From contig DIXP01000115.1 in the NCBI GenBank assembly GCA_002436065.1, positions 1 to 34,206 on the forward strand: DNA of 34,206 nucleotides, written 5' to 3'. Shown here piece by piece: positions 6,497 to 12,990 of the stretch. The translations under genes were made by a program, and so were the position numbers. The notes under the pieces were generated by a model, which was given only the letters and a program-made list of their open reading frames with translations, had not been told where the DNA came from and made no database searches. The DNA is from Chloroflexi bacterium UBA6077. Lineage in GTDB: Bacteria > Chloroflexota > UBA6077. Each line of letters begins with the position of its first letter. The stretch's first letter is position 1.

Positions 6497-7351
6497 TTAC
6501 GCCGCCCTCTTCCTCTCTCTCCCCTCCAGCCTCTGGCACGCGGGGCAGTAATAGCTCTCTCGCCCGGCCGCCCACATCTTCTCCACGGTCCCCGTGCAGC
6601 CCTCGCACGGCTCGCCCGCCCGGGCTACCACCTTCAGCCGTTCCTGGTACCCGCCCTTCCGGCCCGCCACATCCCTGTAAGACCGGGTGGTGGTCCCCCG
6701 CAGGGCAATCGCCTCCCTCATGATGGAGCGAATGGCTGTGTACAGCCTCTCCACCTCCTCGGGGCTCAGTCCGTTCGCCGGCCGCAGAGGGTGCAGGCGA
6801 GCCGCGAACAGCGACTCGTCGGCGTAGATGTTGCCGATGCCCGAGACGACCCGCTGATCCAGAAGCAGCGCCTTGATCTGCCGCCGCGTCTTCCCAACCA
6901 TGCGCCGGAATGCCTCCAGGGTGAACTCGTCCGAGGTCGCCTCCGGGCCCAACTCATCCAGCGGAAGCCGCTCCCTCAACTCCGCCTCGCCCCCCAGGTT
7001 CACCCGCGCCAGGTGGCTGCTATCGGCCAGCCTCAGTTGGCGGCCATTGTCCAGATCCAGGATCAGCCGCGTGGACTTCCGCCTGGGTACCTCCGGGGCC
7101 ATCTCCAGCAGCTGCCCCGTCAGGATCAGCTGCACCACCATCGTCTTGCCAGAGGACAGACGGAACAGCAGATACTTCGCCTTCCGGTCAATGGCCAGGA
7201 TCCGCTGCCCCCGCAGCTCTGCCTCGAAATCCTCCACCGATGGGTACTTCACCAGATGTGGGTCCAGCACCTGCGCCCGCTCGATCCGCCGGCCAAGCAC
7301 GACCCCCCGCAGATCGTTCTTGATGGTCTCGACCTCGGGCAGCTCGGGCAT
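6497..7351 (-). CDS. mutM: Formamidopyrimidine-DNA glycosylase
   Basis: 284 aa, a typical length. The mature N-terminus PELPEVE supplies the catalytic Pro2 (Schiff base) and Glu3, and Lys57 in DRKAKYLLF is the conserved phosphate-contacting lysine. The helix-two-turn-helix region includes GIGNIYADESLFAARLHP. The C-terminal zinc finger is C-x2-C-x16-C-x2-C (CEGC...CPAC). The enzyme removes oxidised purines such as 8-oxoguanine and nicks the DNA by beta,delta-elimination. ATG 7351 lies 4 bp after the prs stop, so the two are almost certainly co-transcribed, probably with the phosphofructokinase gene further upstream. Confidence 0.97.
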   Translation of the reverse strand: MPELPEVETIKNDLRGVVLGRRIERAQVLDPHLVKYPSVEDFEAELRGQRILAIDRKAKYLLFRLSSGKTMVVQLILTGQLLEMAPEVPRRKSTRLILDLDNGRQLRLADSSHLARVNLGGEAELRERLPLDELGPEATSDEFTLEAFRRMVGKTRRQIKALLLDQRVVSGIGNIYADESLFAARLHPLRPANGLSPEEVERLYTAIRSIMREAIALRGTTTRSYRDVAGRKGGYQERLKVVARAGEPCEGCTGTVEKMWAAGRESYYCPACQRLEGRERKRAA

Positions 7352-7355
7352 TGGG

Positions 7356-8315
7356 CTACACCGGATGGTGGTTGTAGCGGGGCGAGAACAGGGCGCTGAT
7401 GGAGCGTTCGTCGTGCAGGCGCCGCGTCGCCTCCGCCAGCAACTCAGCCACGGAGAGGACGAGCAGCTTCTTGACCCGCTTCTCCGGCGGGATCGGCACC
7501 GTATCGGTCACCACCACCTCCGCGATAGCCGGATTGGCCAGCCGATCCATAGCCTTCCCAACCAGCAGCCCGTGAGTTGCCGCGACGGTGATCTCCGGCC
7601 TGGCACCCGCCTCCAGCAGGGCACGGACGGCCTCGTCGATGGTTCCGCCCGTGGTTATCATGTCGTCTATCACGATCGGACGCAGCCCCCTCACGTCACC
7701 GATCACCTTGTGGACCTCCACCCTACCGGTCTCGGCCCTCTCCTTGTGCAGCACCACCAGCGGCAGCCCCAGTCCGTGGGCGTAACGCTCGGCCATCTTC
7801 ACCCGACCTGTATCCGGAGATACCACCACACGATCCTCCCCCCGGTGCCGCTGTAGATGCTCGATCAAAAGCTGCACCGCAGTGAGGTGGTCCATCTCGA
7901 TGTTGAAGAAACCCTGAATGGCCGGGGCGTGTAGGTCGACGGACACCACCCGGTCCACACCAGAGCAGGTCAGCAGATCGGCCACCAGTCGAGTGGTGAT
8001 CGGCTCCCGCCCGGCGGACTTCTTCTCCTGGCGGGAGTAGCCGAAGTAGGGGATGATAGCGGTGACCCGCGCGGCGGCGGCCCGCCGACAAGCGTCCACC
8101 ATCACCAGCAGCTCCATCAAGTGCTGGTCGACAGGGGGAGAGGTGGACTGCAGAATGAAGACATCGTCCCCTCGAAGGGTCTCCTCCAGCCGCACATGCA
8201 CCTCCCCATCGGGGAAGCGCTGCAGCTTACGCTTCGCCAGAGGCGTTCGGAGCTTCGCGGCCACCGACTTGCCCAACTCCGGATCGGCCGAGCCACAGTA
8301 CAATCGCAGGTCCAT
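7356..8315 (-). CDS. prs: Ribose-phosphate pyrophosphokinase
   Basis: 319 aa. The open frame begins at 8591, but ATG 8315 (MDLRLYCGSADPELG) matches the family's start; no strong ribosome binding site is visible there. Key elements: RFPDGEVHV near residue 34, the flexible ATP-binding loop YSRQEKKSAGREPIT (93-107), VDLHAPAIQGFF (126-137), and the ribose-5-phosphate/PRPP loop VIDDMITTGGT (215-225). It makes PRPP from ribose 5-phosphate and ATP for nucleotide, histidine and tryptophan synthesis. The upstream 330 bp is non-coding and repeat-rich, so regulation may lie there. Confidence 0.96.
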   Translation of the reverse strand: MDLRLYCGSADPELGKSVAAKLRTPLAKRKLQRFPDGEVHVRLEETLRGDDVFILQSTSPPVDQHLMELLVMVDACRRAAAARVTAIIPYFGYSRQEKKSAGREPITTRLVADLLTCSGVDRVVSVDLHAPAIQGFFNIEMDHLTAVQLLIEHLQRHRGEDRVVVSPDTGRVKMAERYAHGLGLPLVVLHKERAETGRVEVHKVIGDVRGLRPIVIDDMITTGGTIDEAVRALLEAGARPEITVAATHGLLVGKAMDRLANPAIAEVVVTDTVPIPPEKRVKKLLVLSVAELLAEATRRLHDERSISALFSPRYNHHPV

Positions 8316-8355
8316 ACCATCGCAGCCGGTTGCACTGCCCGTGCCAACCACCCGG

Positions 8356-8624
8356 CTACGTAGGGCTGGGGCTTGTCCCCTGCCGCCCGTTGACGTAGAC
8401 CCAGACAACCACCTACTCCGCTCGCGCCAAGATCCCATGGGGCAACGGCTGGTCTTGCCATGTAGTGCACGGCCCTGTGCCCTGCCACGCGTTGGCGTAC
8501 ACTCACATGACCACTCGCTCCACCCGCGCCCGTCCCTGTGGGCTACGGCGCAAGGCGGATCAACTGGACGGCAGGGCAGAGCGCCCTGCACTACGAATTA
8601 GGGCAGAGCGCCCTGCGCTACCTG
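8356..8624. repeat. Degenerate repeat cluster in the prs leader
   Basis: The 331-bp gap between prs and the phosphofructokinase gene has no gene but holds related units. Two long units (8356-8398 and about 8461-8502) share the frame GTAG...GG.C...CCCTGCC.C.CGTTG.CGTA. Two short hairpins, GCAGGGC-AGAGC-GCCCTGC (8571-8589) and AGGGC-AGAGC-GCCCT (8600-8614), are near-direct copies 30 bp apart, each followed by CTAC. A TTGACA hexamer lies on the minus strand at 8628-8623 but lacks a well-spaced -10. It could be a decayed dispersed repeat or a structured prs leader. Confidence 0.5.
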
Positions 8625-8646
8625 TCAATACCGCCTGGACAGAATG

Positions 8647-9870
8647 CTAAAGTCCGGTCACGGAACCCGTCACCCGATGCTTCTCCAGCCGCGCATAGGG
8701 CAAAAACGCGCCACCCACCAGGGGCGTGGCATACTCGAGGAATGCAGGCGTCACGAAGTTGCCCTCGGCCGACAGGAACTCCGCGGGGAGCCGCTTCTCC
8801 ACATTAGCTATCTCCGCCAACGGGACCGAACCCGTCGTGCAGCGGTAGTCCGGGCCAGGCTCGCGCAGTAGGGTTACCATGTGGTCGCTGCGCCCCTCCA
8901 GGATGTAGCGCACGGCCATCTTGCCCACCAGGTATGCCTCATCGAGGTCAACGGGCGAGGCCAAGGCCATCGACATCCGCTGGATGGTACCGGGCTTGTC
9001 GAACCGGGCTCGCAGCCCCAACTCGCGGGTAACGACCTTGCACAGGTGCGCGGCCGGGCTCTCGTAGTACCCATGGCCGAATGAGTCGACGAAATAGGGA
9101 CTCTCGCCTCCCACCCGCTGCCCCTTGCCATCCCGAATCGTCTCGCTCACTACCACCACCACGTACCCCACCGCCTGGTGCATCCTCCTGACGTCCTCCA
9201 GGAAGCGCTGCTCGTCGAAAGGCAACTCCGGTACGTAGATCAGGTGGGGAGCGTCCTGCTCGCTCTTCTTTGCCAGGGCGCTGCCGGCGGCAACCCAGCC
9301 GGCGTTGCGTCCCATCACCTCGATGATCTTGACCGGGTCGTACTGCTTCATTGCCTCCGTATCCAGGCCGGCGTCCTGGGTGCTCTGGGCCACGAACCGG
9401 GCGATGGAGCCGTATCCGGGACAGTGGTCGGTGAAGGGGAGATCGTTGTCTATGGTCTTGGGTACCGCGAACACCCTCAGGTCGTAGCCTATGTCGGCCG
9501 CGGCCAACGCCAACCTATGGGAGGTATCCGCGGAGTCGTTGCCACCAATGTAAACGAAATAGCGCACGTCGTGCCGACGAAACAGCTGGACCAACTGCTC
9601 CAGGTCGCCTTCCTCCAGTTTGTAGCGACAGGACCCCAGAGCCGCCGAAGGGGTCCGCCTCAACCGCTTGAGGGTGCTTCTGGCCTCCCTTCCCAGGTCT
9701 ACTATCTGCCCCTGGAGAAGCCCCTGCACTCCGTGAAGAGCACCCAGCACTCCCTGCAGCTCTTTGTGGCTGAGCGCCTCCTCAACCACTCCAACAAGGC
9801 TGCTGTTGATCACCGCGGTGCATCCGCCCGACTGACCCACCAACAGCTTCCCACGTAACAGTTCGGTCAC
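8647..9870 (-). CDS. 6-phosphofructokinase, PPi-dependent type by signature
   Basis: 407 aa from GTG 9870, chosen because GGGAGG lies about 11 nt upstream; the frame stays open to 9960 but those residues have no family match. The phosphate loop is GQSGGCTAVINSS (12-24). GGND (109-112) stands where ATP-dependent enzymes have GGDG, and PKTIDND (137-143) where they have PGTIDND. Asp at E. coli position 104 and Lys at 124 are the accepted signature of pyrophosphate use. Asn replaces the usual first Asp of GGDD, a variant I recall from some bacterial family members. MGRNAGWVAAGSAL and the C-terminal sugar-phosphate residues are present. Upstream lies a transposase remnant whose DNA supplies the ribosome binding site. 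Probably transcribed with prs and mutM, though 331 bp separate it from prs. Confidence 0.88.
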   Translation of the reverse strand: MTELLRGKLLVGQSGGCTAVINSSLVGVVEEALSHKELQGVLGALHGVQGLLQGQIVDLGREARSTLKRLRRTPSAALGSCRYKLEEGDLEQLVQLFRRHDVRYFVYIGGNDSADTSHRLALAAADIGYDLRVFAVPKTIDNDLPFTDHCPGYGSIARFVAQSTQDAGLDTEAMKQYDPVKIIEVMGRNAGWVAAGSALAKKSEQDAPHLIYVPELPFDEQRFLEDVRRMHQAVGYVVVVVSETIRDGKGQRVGGESPYFVDSFGHGYYESPAAHLCKVVTRELGLRARFDKPGTIQRMSMALASPVDLDEAYLVGKMAVRYILEGRSDHMVTLLREPGPDYRCTTGSVPLAEIANVEKRLPAEFLSAEGNFVTPAFLEYATPLVGGAFLPYARLEKHRVTGSVTGL

Positions 9871-10135
9871 CGTTCCCTCAGCCTCCCACCTAACAACAGT
9901 TCCATCACGCCATTGTAGCTGTTCAAGTCCAGGCGGGGAAAGCGGGTCCTCCCTTGCCACTCCTTAGCCAGCGCCTCAGGCAAGCCAATGACGGAGCTAT
10001 CCTGGAGGATGACACCGCTGAACCACTGGAGAACCACTGGAGAATGGGGATAGCGACCGGATCGGCCGTAACCACGCAAGTCCGGTGAAGGCGGTGACGC
10101 CCAGTTCGAGAACAGAATCGCCAGGCGAGTCCGCC
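9867..10135 (-). pseudogene. Frameshifted IS4-like transposase remnant
   Basis: Two reading frames on the minus strand join into one transposase segment. The first reads VVTADPVAIPILQWF (10075-10031). The second takes over with LQWFSGVILQDSSVIGLPEA (10031-9972), then ALAKEWQG and, after an apparent internal deletion, a piece ending RLDLNSYNGVMELLLGGR. The LQDSxVIxLPxAL motif is typical of IS4-type DDE transposases. The frame switch is explained by an exact 11-bp tandem duplication, AACCACTGGAG at 10021-10031 and 10032-10042 on the plus strand. The rest of the element and any terminal inverted repeats are missing. The last frame ends in TGA overlapping the GTG start of the phosphofructokinase gene. 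The upstream limit is uncertain. Family call by memory of motifs. Confidence 0.6.
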
Positions 10136-10194
10136 TGGCCCCTTGCCAGCGACTTCACACAGTCTTAGTCTCGTTTTAATTGATTCTTTACTTT

Positions 10195-10224
10195 TTGTCA
10201 CTCCATACCTGGTATGGTTATGTT
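10195..10224 (+). promoter_or_regulatory. Promoter with palindrome in spacer, upstream of C39-type protease
   Basis: TTGTCA (10195-10200), an 18-bp spacer and TATGTT (10219-10224) form a sigma-70-type promoter preceded by an AT-rich stretch. Inside the spacer lies a perfect dyad, CCATACC-T-GGTATGG (10203-10217), placed where many regulators, including the MerR type, bind. The leader to GTG 10313 would be about 80 nt. No regulator gene is adjacent. Confidence 0.5.
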
Positions 10225-10312
10225 TAATCCGGTCGAATCGCCACCTCTGAGGGCTCTCAAGGGCTCCAGGCGAGACCGAAAGAGATCCCCGCACCATTCT
10301 CAGGAGTGACAA

Positions 10313-11539
10313 GTGAAGCTACTCAATTTCTGGGTCAATGCTGCCTGGAAGAGGCGGCTAGCCATAGCGAGCCTCATCGCAGCAACCATTGTCGCGATGA
10401 GCGTCTCGGTTGCGGGGGCCCAAGAGATGAGCAGCCTGGTACTGCCGGTGCCTCAACGGAGTCAGATCGATGGCAGCACGTGGGCACTATCCAACTGCGG
10501 GCCCTCGTCCCTCGCGATGATACTGGAGGCATTCGGAGATAAGGTCTCCAACACCGACCTCCGCGAGAGGGCCAATCAGCTGCTGGGGATCTCCAACCCC
10601 AACACCGGTACGAGGATCGAGGACCTGGCCAGGATAGCCAGGGAGCGCGGCCTCTCAACCAACGGCCCTGAGGAGGACAAGAGGCTCCGGCGATGGACTC
10701 CACAGGAGGTCAGAGAGGAGTTGCTGGCGGGACGCCCGCTGCTGATCCAGACCTATCTCCCTCTGCTGCCCAACCATCTGGGCAGCAACACGGATACCGA
10801 CCACTATGTGGTGCTGGTGGGTGTTGAGGGGAAGGATTTCATATTCAACGATCCGGCCAACTCCGGAAATGTCGGCTACCACCAAGAGATGACGGAGGCA
10901 GAGCTGCTGAGGGCCTGGGGTGCGAGCCAGTTTCCCTTCGCCGGCTTCTCTGTAGGTCCGGGCAGTGAAGGCAAGCCGCTGATCTCGCCGCCCACAGCCA
11001 CGCCCATGCCAGCCACACCCACTCCAGCGCCGACCGATACACCCGTTCCCACGGCTACGGCTACCCCGACAGCTAGCCCGTCGGCATCGGAAGCGGCCGC
11101 ATCGACACCAGCCAGCAGCGCCTCGCCGGCGGCAACCGGCACGCCTGCCGCACCGACCTCCACCTTGGAGGCAACGGAACCTCTGTCTCTCCATCCGGCC
11201 ACTCCGGAGGGAGTCTCAACGATGCCCCTCCCAACCGCCTCCGCGACTACCATGCCCGCTTCGGTTGCATCGGAGGCCGGAGGATCTAAACCAACCCCCG
11301 GGGCGGCTAGCGCTACCCCAATTCCTGCCACTGCCACCGCAACCGCGACCAGCGCACCAGCACCGGTACCAGCACCGGTACCAGCACCGGTACCAGCACC
11401 GGTACCAGCACCAGCACCAGCACCAGCACCAGCACCAGCACCAGCGAGCCTAACAGATGCCGCCGCACCCCTCACTGCTCCGCTTCAGAAGCCTGTGCTG
11501 GAAATCCTACGATCCCGGCTGCTTGGAGAGGTTCGATAG
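10313..11539 (+). CDS. Secreted C39-like (papain-fold) protease with Ala/Pro/Thr-rich tail
   Basis: 408 aa, GTG start behind CAGGAGTGAC. A signal peptide is clear: basic WKRR, a hydrophobic core to about residue 34, and cleavage near AGA-QE. Residues 45-215 form a Peptidase_C39_2-type domain with a plausible triad: Cys62 in LSNCGPSSLAMIL, His164 in DTDHYVVLVGV, Asp180 in FIFNDPANSG. Such domains are found in bacteriocin-processing and other extracellular cysteine peptidases, and the substrate here is unknown. From about 220 onward the chain is a long disordered tail, first Ala/Pro/Thr/Ser, then PAPV four times and a run of Pro-Ala. The tail ends in an ordinary short sequence, LQKPVLEILRSRLLGEVR. 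No sortase motif or membrane anchor is seen. Confidence 0.85.
   Translation: MKLLNFWVNAAWKRRLAIASLIAATIVAMSVSVAGAQEMSSLVLPVPQRSQIDGSTWALSNCGPSSLAMILEAFGDKVSNTDLRERANQLLGISNPNTGTRIEDLARIARERGLSTNGPEEDKRLRRWTPQEVREELLAGRPLLIQTYLPLLPNHLGSNTDTDHYVVLVGVEGKDFIFNDPANSGNVGYHQEMTEAELLRAWGASQFPFAGFSVGPGSEGKPLISPPTATPMPATPTPAPTDTPVPTATATPTASPSASEAAASTPASSASPAATGTPAAPTSTLEATEPLSLHPATPEGVSTMPLPTASATTMPASVASEAGGSKPTPGAASATPIPATATATATSAPAPVPAPVPAPVPAPVPAPAPAPAPAPAPASLTDAAAPLTAPLQKPVLEILRSRLLGEVR
11356..11445 (+). repeat. In-frame tandem repeats encoding PAPV and PA
   Basis: Four exact copies of the 12-mer ACCAGCACCGGT (11356-11403) are followed by seven copies of the 6-mer ACCAGC (11404-11445). Both units are multiples of three, so slippage would change only tail length of the encoded protease. 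The third-position uniformity indicates recent expansion. Confidence 0.95.
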
Positions 11540-11667
11540 AAAATGCTGCGTTGAACCTTCACTTCTGCTTCCTTCATGGCTTTGCGGTACAATATCGAAC
11601 GTCCCTATCGTGATTCCATCAGGATAGGTTGCCGACGAGTTCCCACCCACCGCTTGAGAGGTCTGCC

Positions 11668-12930
11668 ATGGCTCCGAAGACTCTGCCATTTAGCCAGGGT
11701 CAGCTCGAAAGGATCATCGAGAACTACCCTACGCCCTTCCACATCTACGACGAAGCCGGCATCCTGGCCAACGCCCGCCGCCTGAAAGAGGCATTCAAGG
11801 ATATCCACGGGTTCAAGGAGTACTTCGCCGTGAAGGCCCTCCCCAACCCCTTCATCATGAAGATCCTGAAGGAGGAGGGCTTTGGCTCCGACTGCAGCTC
11901 CCTACCCGAGCTGCTGCTCTCCGAGAGAGTAGGCATCACGGGTGAGAACATTATGTTCACCTCCAATGACACTCCGGCTGAGGAGTTCGTCAAGGCGAAG
12001 GAGTTGGGGGCGGTCATCAACCTGGACGACATCAGTCACATCCCCTTCTTGGAGAAGACGGCGGGGATGCCGGAGCTGATCTGCTTCCGCTACAACCCGG
12101 GCCCCCTGAAGGAGGGCAACGTCATCATCGGTAGGCCCGAGGAGGCTAAATACGGCTTCACCCGAGAGCAGATCATCGAGGGCTACCGAATCGCTAGGGA
12201 TAAAGGAGTCAAGCGCTTCGGTCTCCACACCATGGTGGCATCCAACGAGCTGGACTACCGCTACTTCATCGAGACGGCGGCACTCCTCTTCGACCTCGTG
12301 GTGGAGGTGTATCAGAAGGTCGGCATCCGGATAGAGTTCATCAACATCGGCGGCGGCATCGGCATCCCCTACCGGCCTGAGCAGGAGGCCGTGTCCTACG
12401 AGAAGATCGCGGCGGGCGTGAAGGAAGCCTACGAGGAGAAGATAGTCAGGAGCGGACTTGCGCCCCTCAAGCTGTTCATGGAGTGCGGCCGGGCAATCAC
12501 CGGCCCCTACGGCTTCCTGGTGACCAGGGTACGACACCTGAAGGACACCTACAAGCAATACGTGGGGATGGATGCCTGCATGTCTAACCTGATGCGGCCG
12601 GCGATGTACGGGGCCTACCACCACATCACGGTAATCGGCAAGGAGAACCTTGCGCGCGACCACAAGTACGACGTCACCGGCTCCCTGTGCGAGAACAACG
12701 ACAAGTTCGCCATCGACCGGATGCTGCCGGAGGTCGTTCCGGGCGACGTGTTGGTGATCCACGACACCGGTGCGCACGGCCACGCCATGGGCTTCCAGTA
12801 CAACGGCAAGTTGCGGTCGGCAGAGCTGCTGCTGCGGGAAAACGGCGAGGTGGTCCAGATCCGGCGGGCCGAAACCCCCGACGACTACTTCGCCACCCTG
12901 GACTTCGAGGCACTGAAGGGCTTCCGGTAG
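11668..12930 (+). CDS. lysA: Diaminopimelate decarboxylase family protein
   Basis: 420 aa. I choose ATG 11668 (MAPKTLPFSQGQLERIIENY), preceded by GAGAGGTCTGCC, over a TTG at 11629. This is a fold-type III PLP enzyme: Lys56 in EYFAVKALPNP forms the Schiff base, GGGIGIPYRPE binds the PLP phosphate, ECGRAITGPYG contributes the conserved Arg, and SLCENNDKF carries the active-site Cys from the dimer partner. The family converts meso-diaminopimelate to lysine. Related ornithine/arginine and carboxynorspermidine decarboxylases share the fold, and the ENND sequence after the Cys differs slightly from the common CESGD, so substrate is likely but not certain. A TACAAT hexamer (11588-11593) could be a -10 box but has no good -35. 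Confidence 0.88.
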   Translation: MAPKTLPFSQGQLERIIENYPTPFHIYDEAGILANARRLKEAFKDIHGFKEYFAVKALPNPFIMKILKEEGFGSDCSSLPELLLSERVGITGENIMFTSNDTPAEEFVKAKELGAVINLDDISHIPFLEKTAGMPELICFRYNPGPLKEGNVIIGRPEEAKYGFTREQIIEGYRIARDKGVKRFGLHTMVASNELDYRYFIETAALLFDLVVEVYQKVGIRIEFINIGGGIGIPYRPEQEAVSYEKIAAGVKEAYEEKIVRSGLAPLKLFMECGRAITGPYGFLVTRVRHLKDTYKQYVGMDACMSNLMRPAMYGAYHHITVIGKENLARDHKYDVTGSLCENNDKFAIDRMLPEVVPGDVLVIHDTGAHGHAMGFQYNGKLRSAELLLRENGEVVQIRRAETPDDYFATLDFEALKGFR

Positions 12931-12940
12931 GCCTCATACC

Positions 12941-12990
12941 GCATAATGGAGAAGAGGGCTGGCGATCGCCAGCCCTCTTCTCCATTATGC
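12941..12990. repeat. Perfect 50-bp palindrome between lysA and pepF
   Basis: Arms of 25 bp are exact reverse complements with no spacer: it opens GCATAATGGAGAAGAGGG, the centre is GGCGATCGCC, and it closes mirror-wise ending TTATGC. It starts 10 bp after the lysA stop, and its last six bases include the pepF stop and final Ala codon on the other strand. RNA from either strand would fold, so it could end transcription in both directions, although no T-run follows. Confidence 0.95.
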
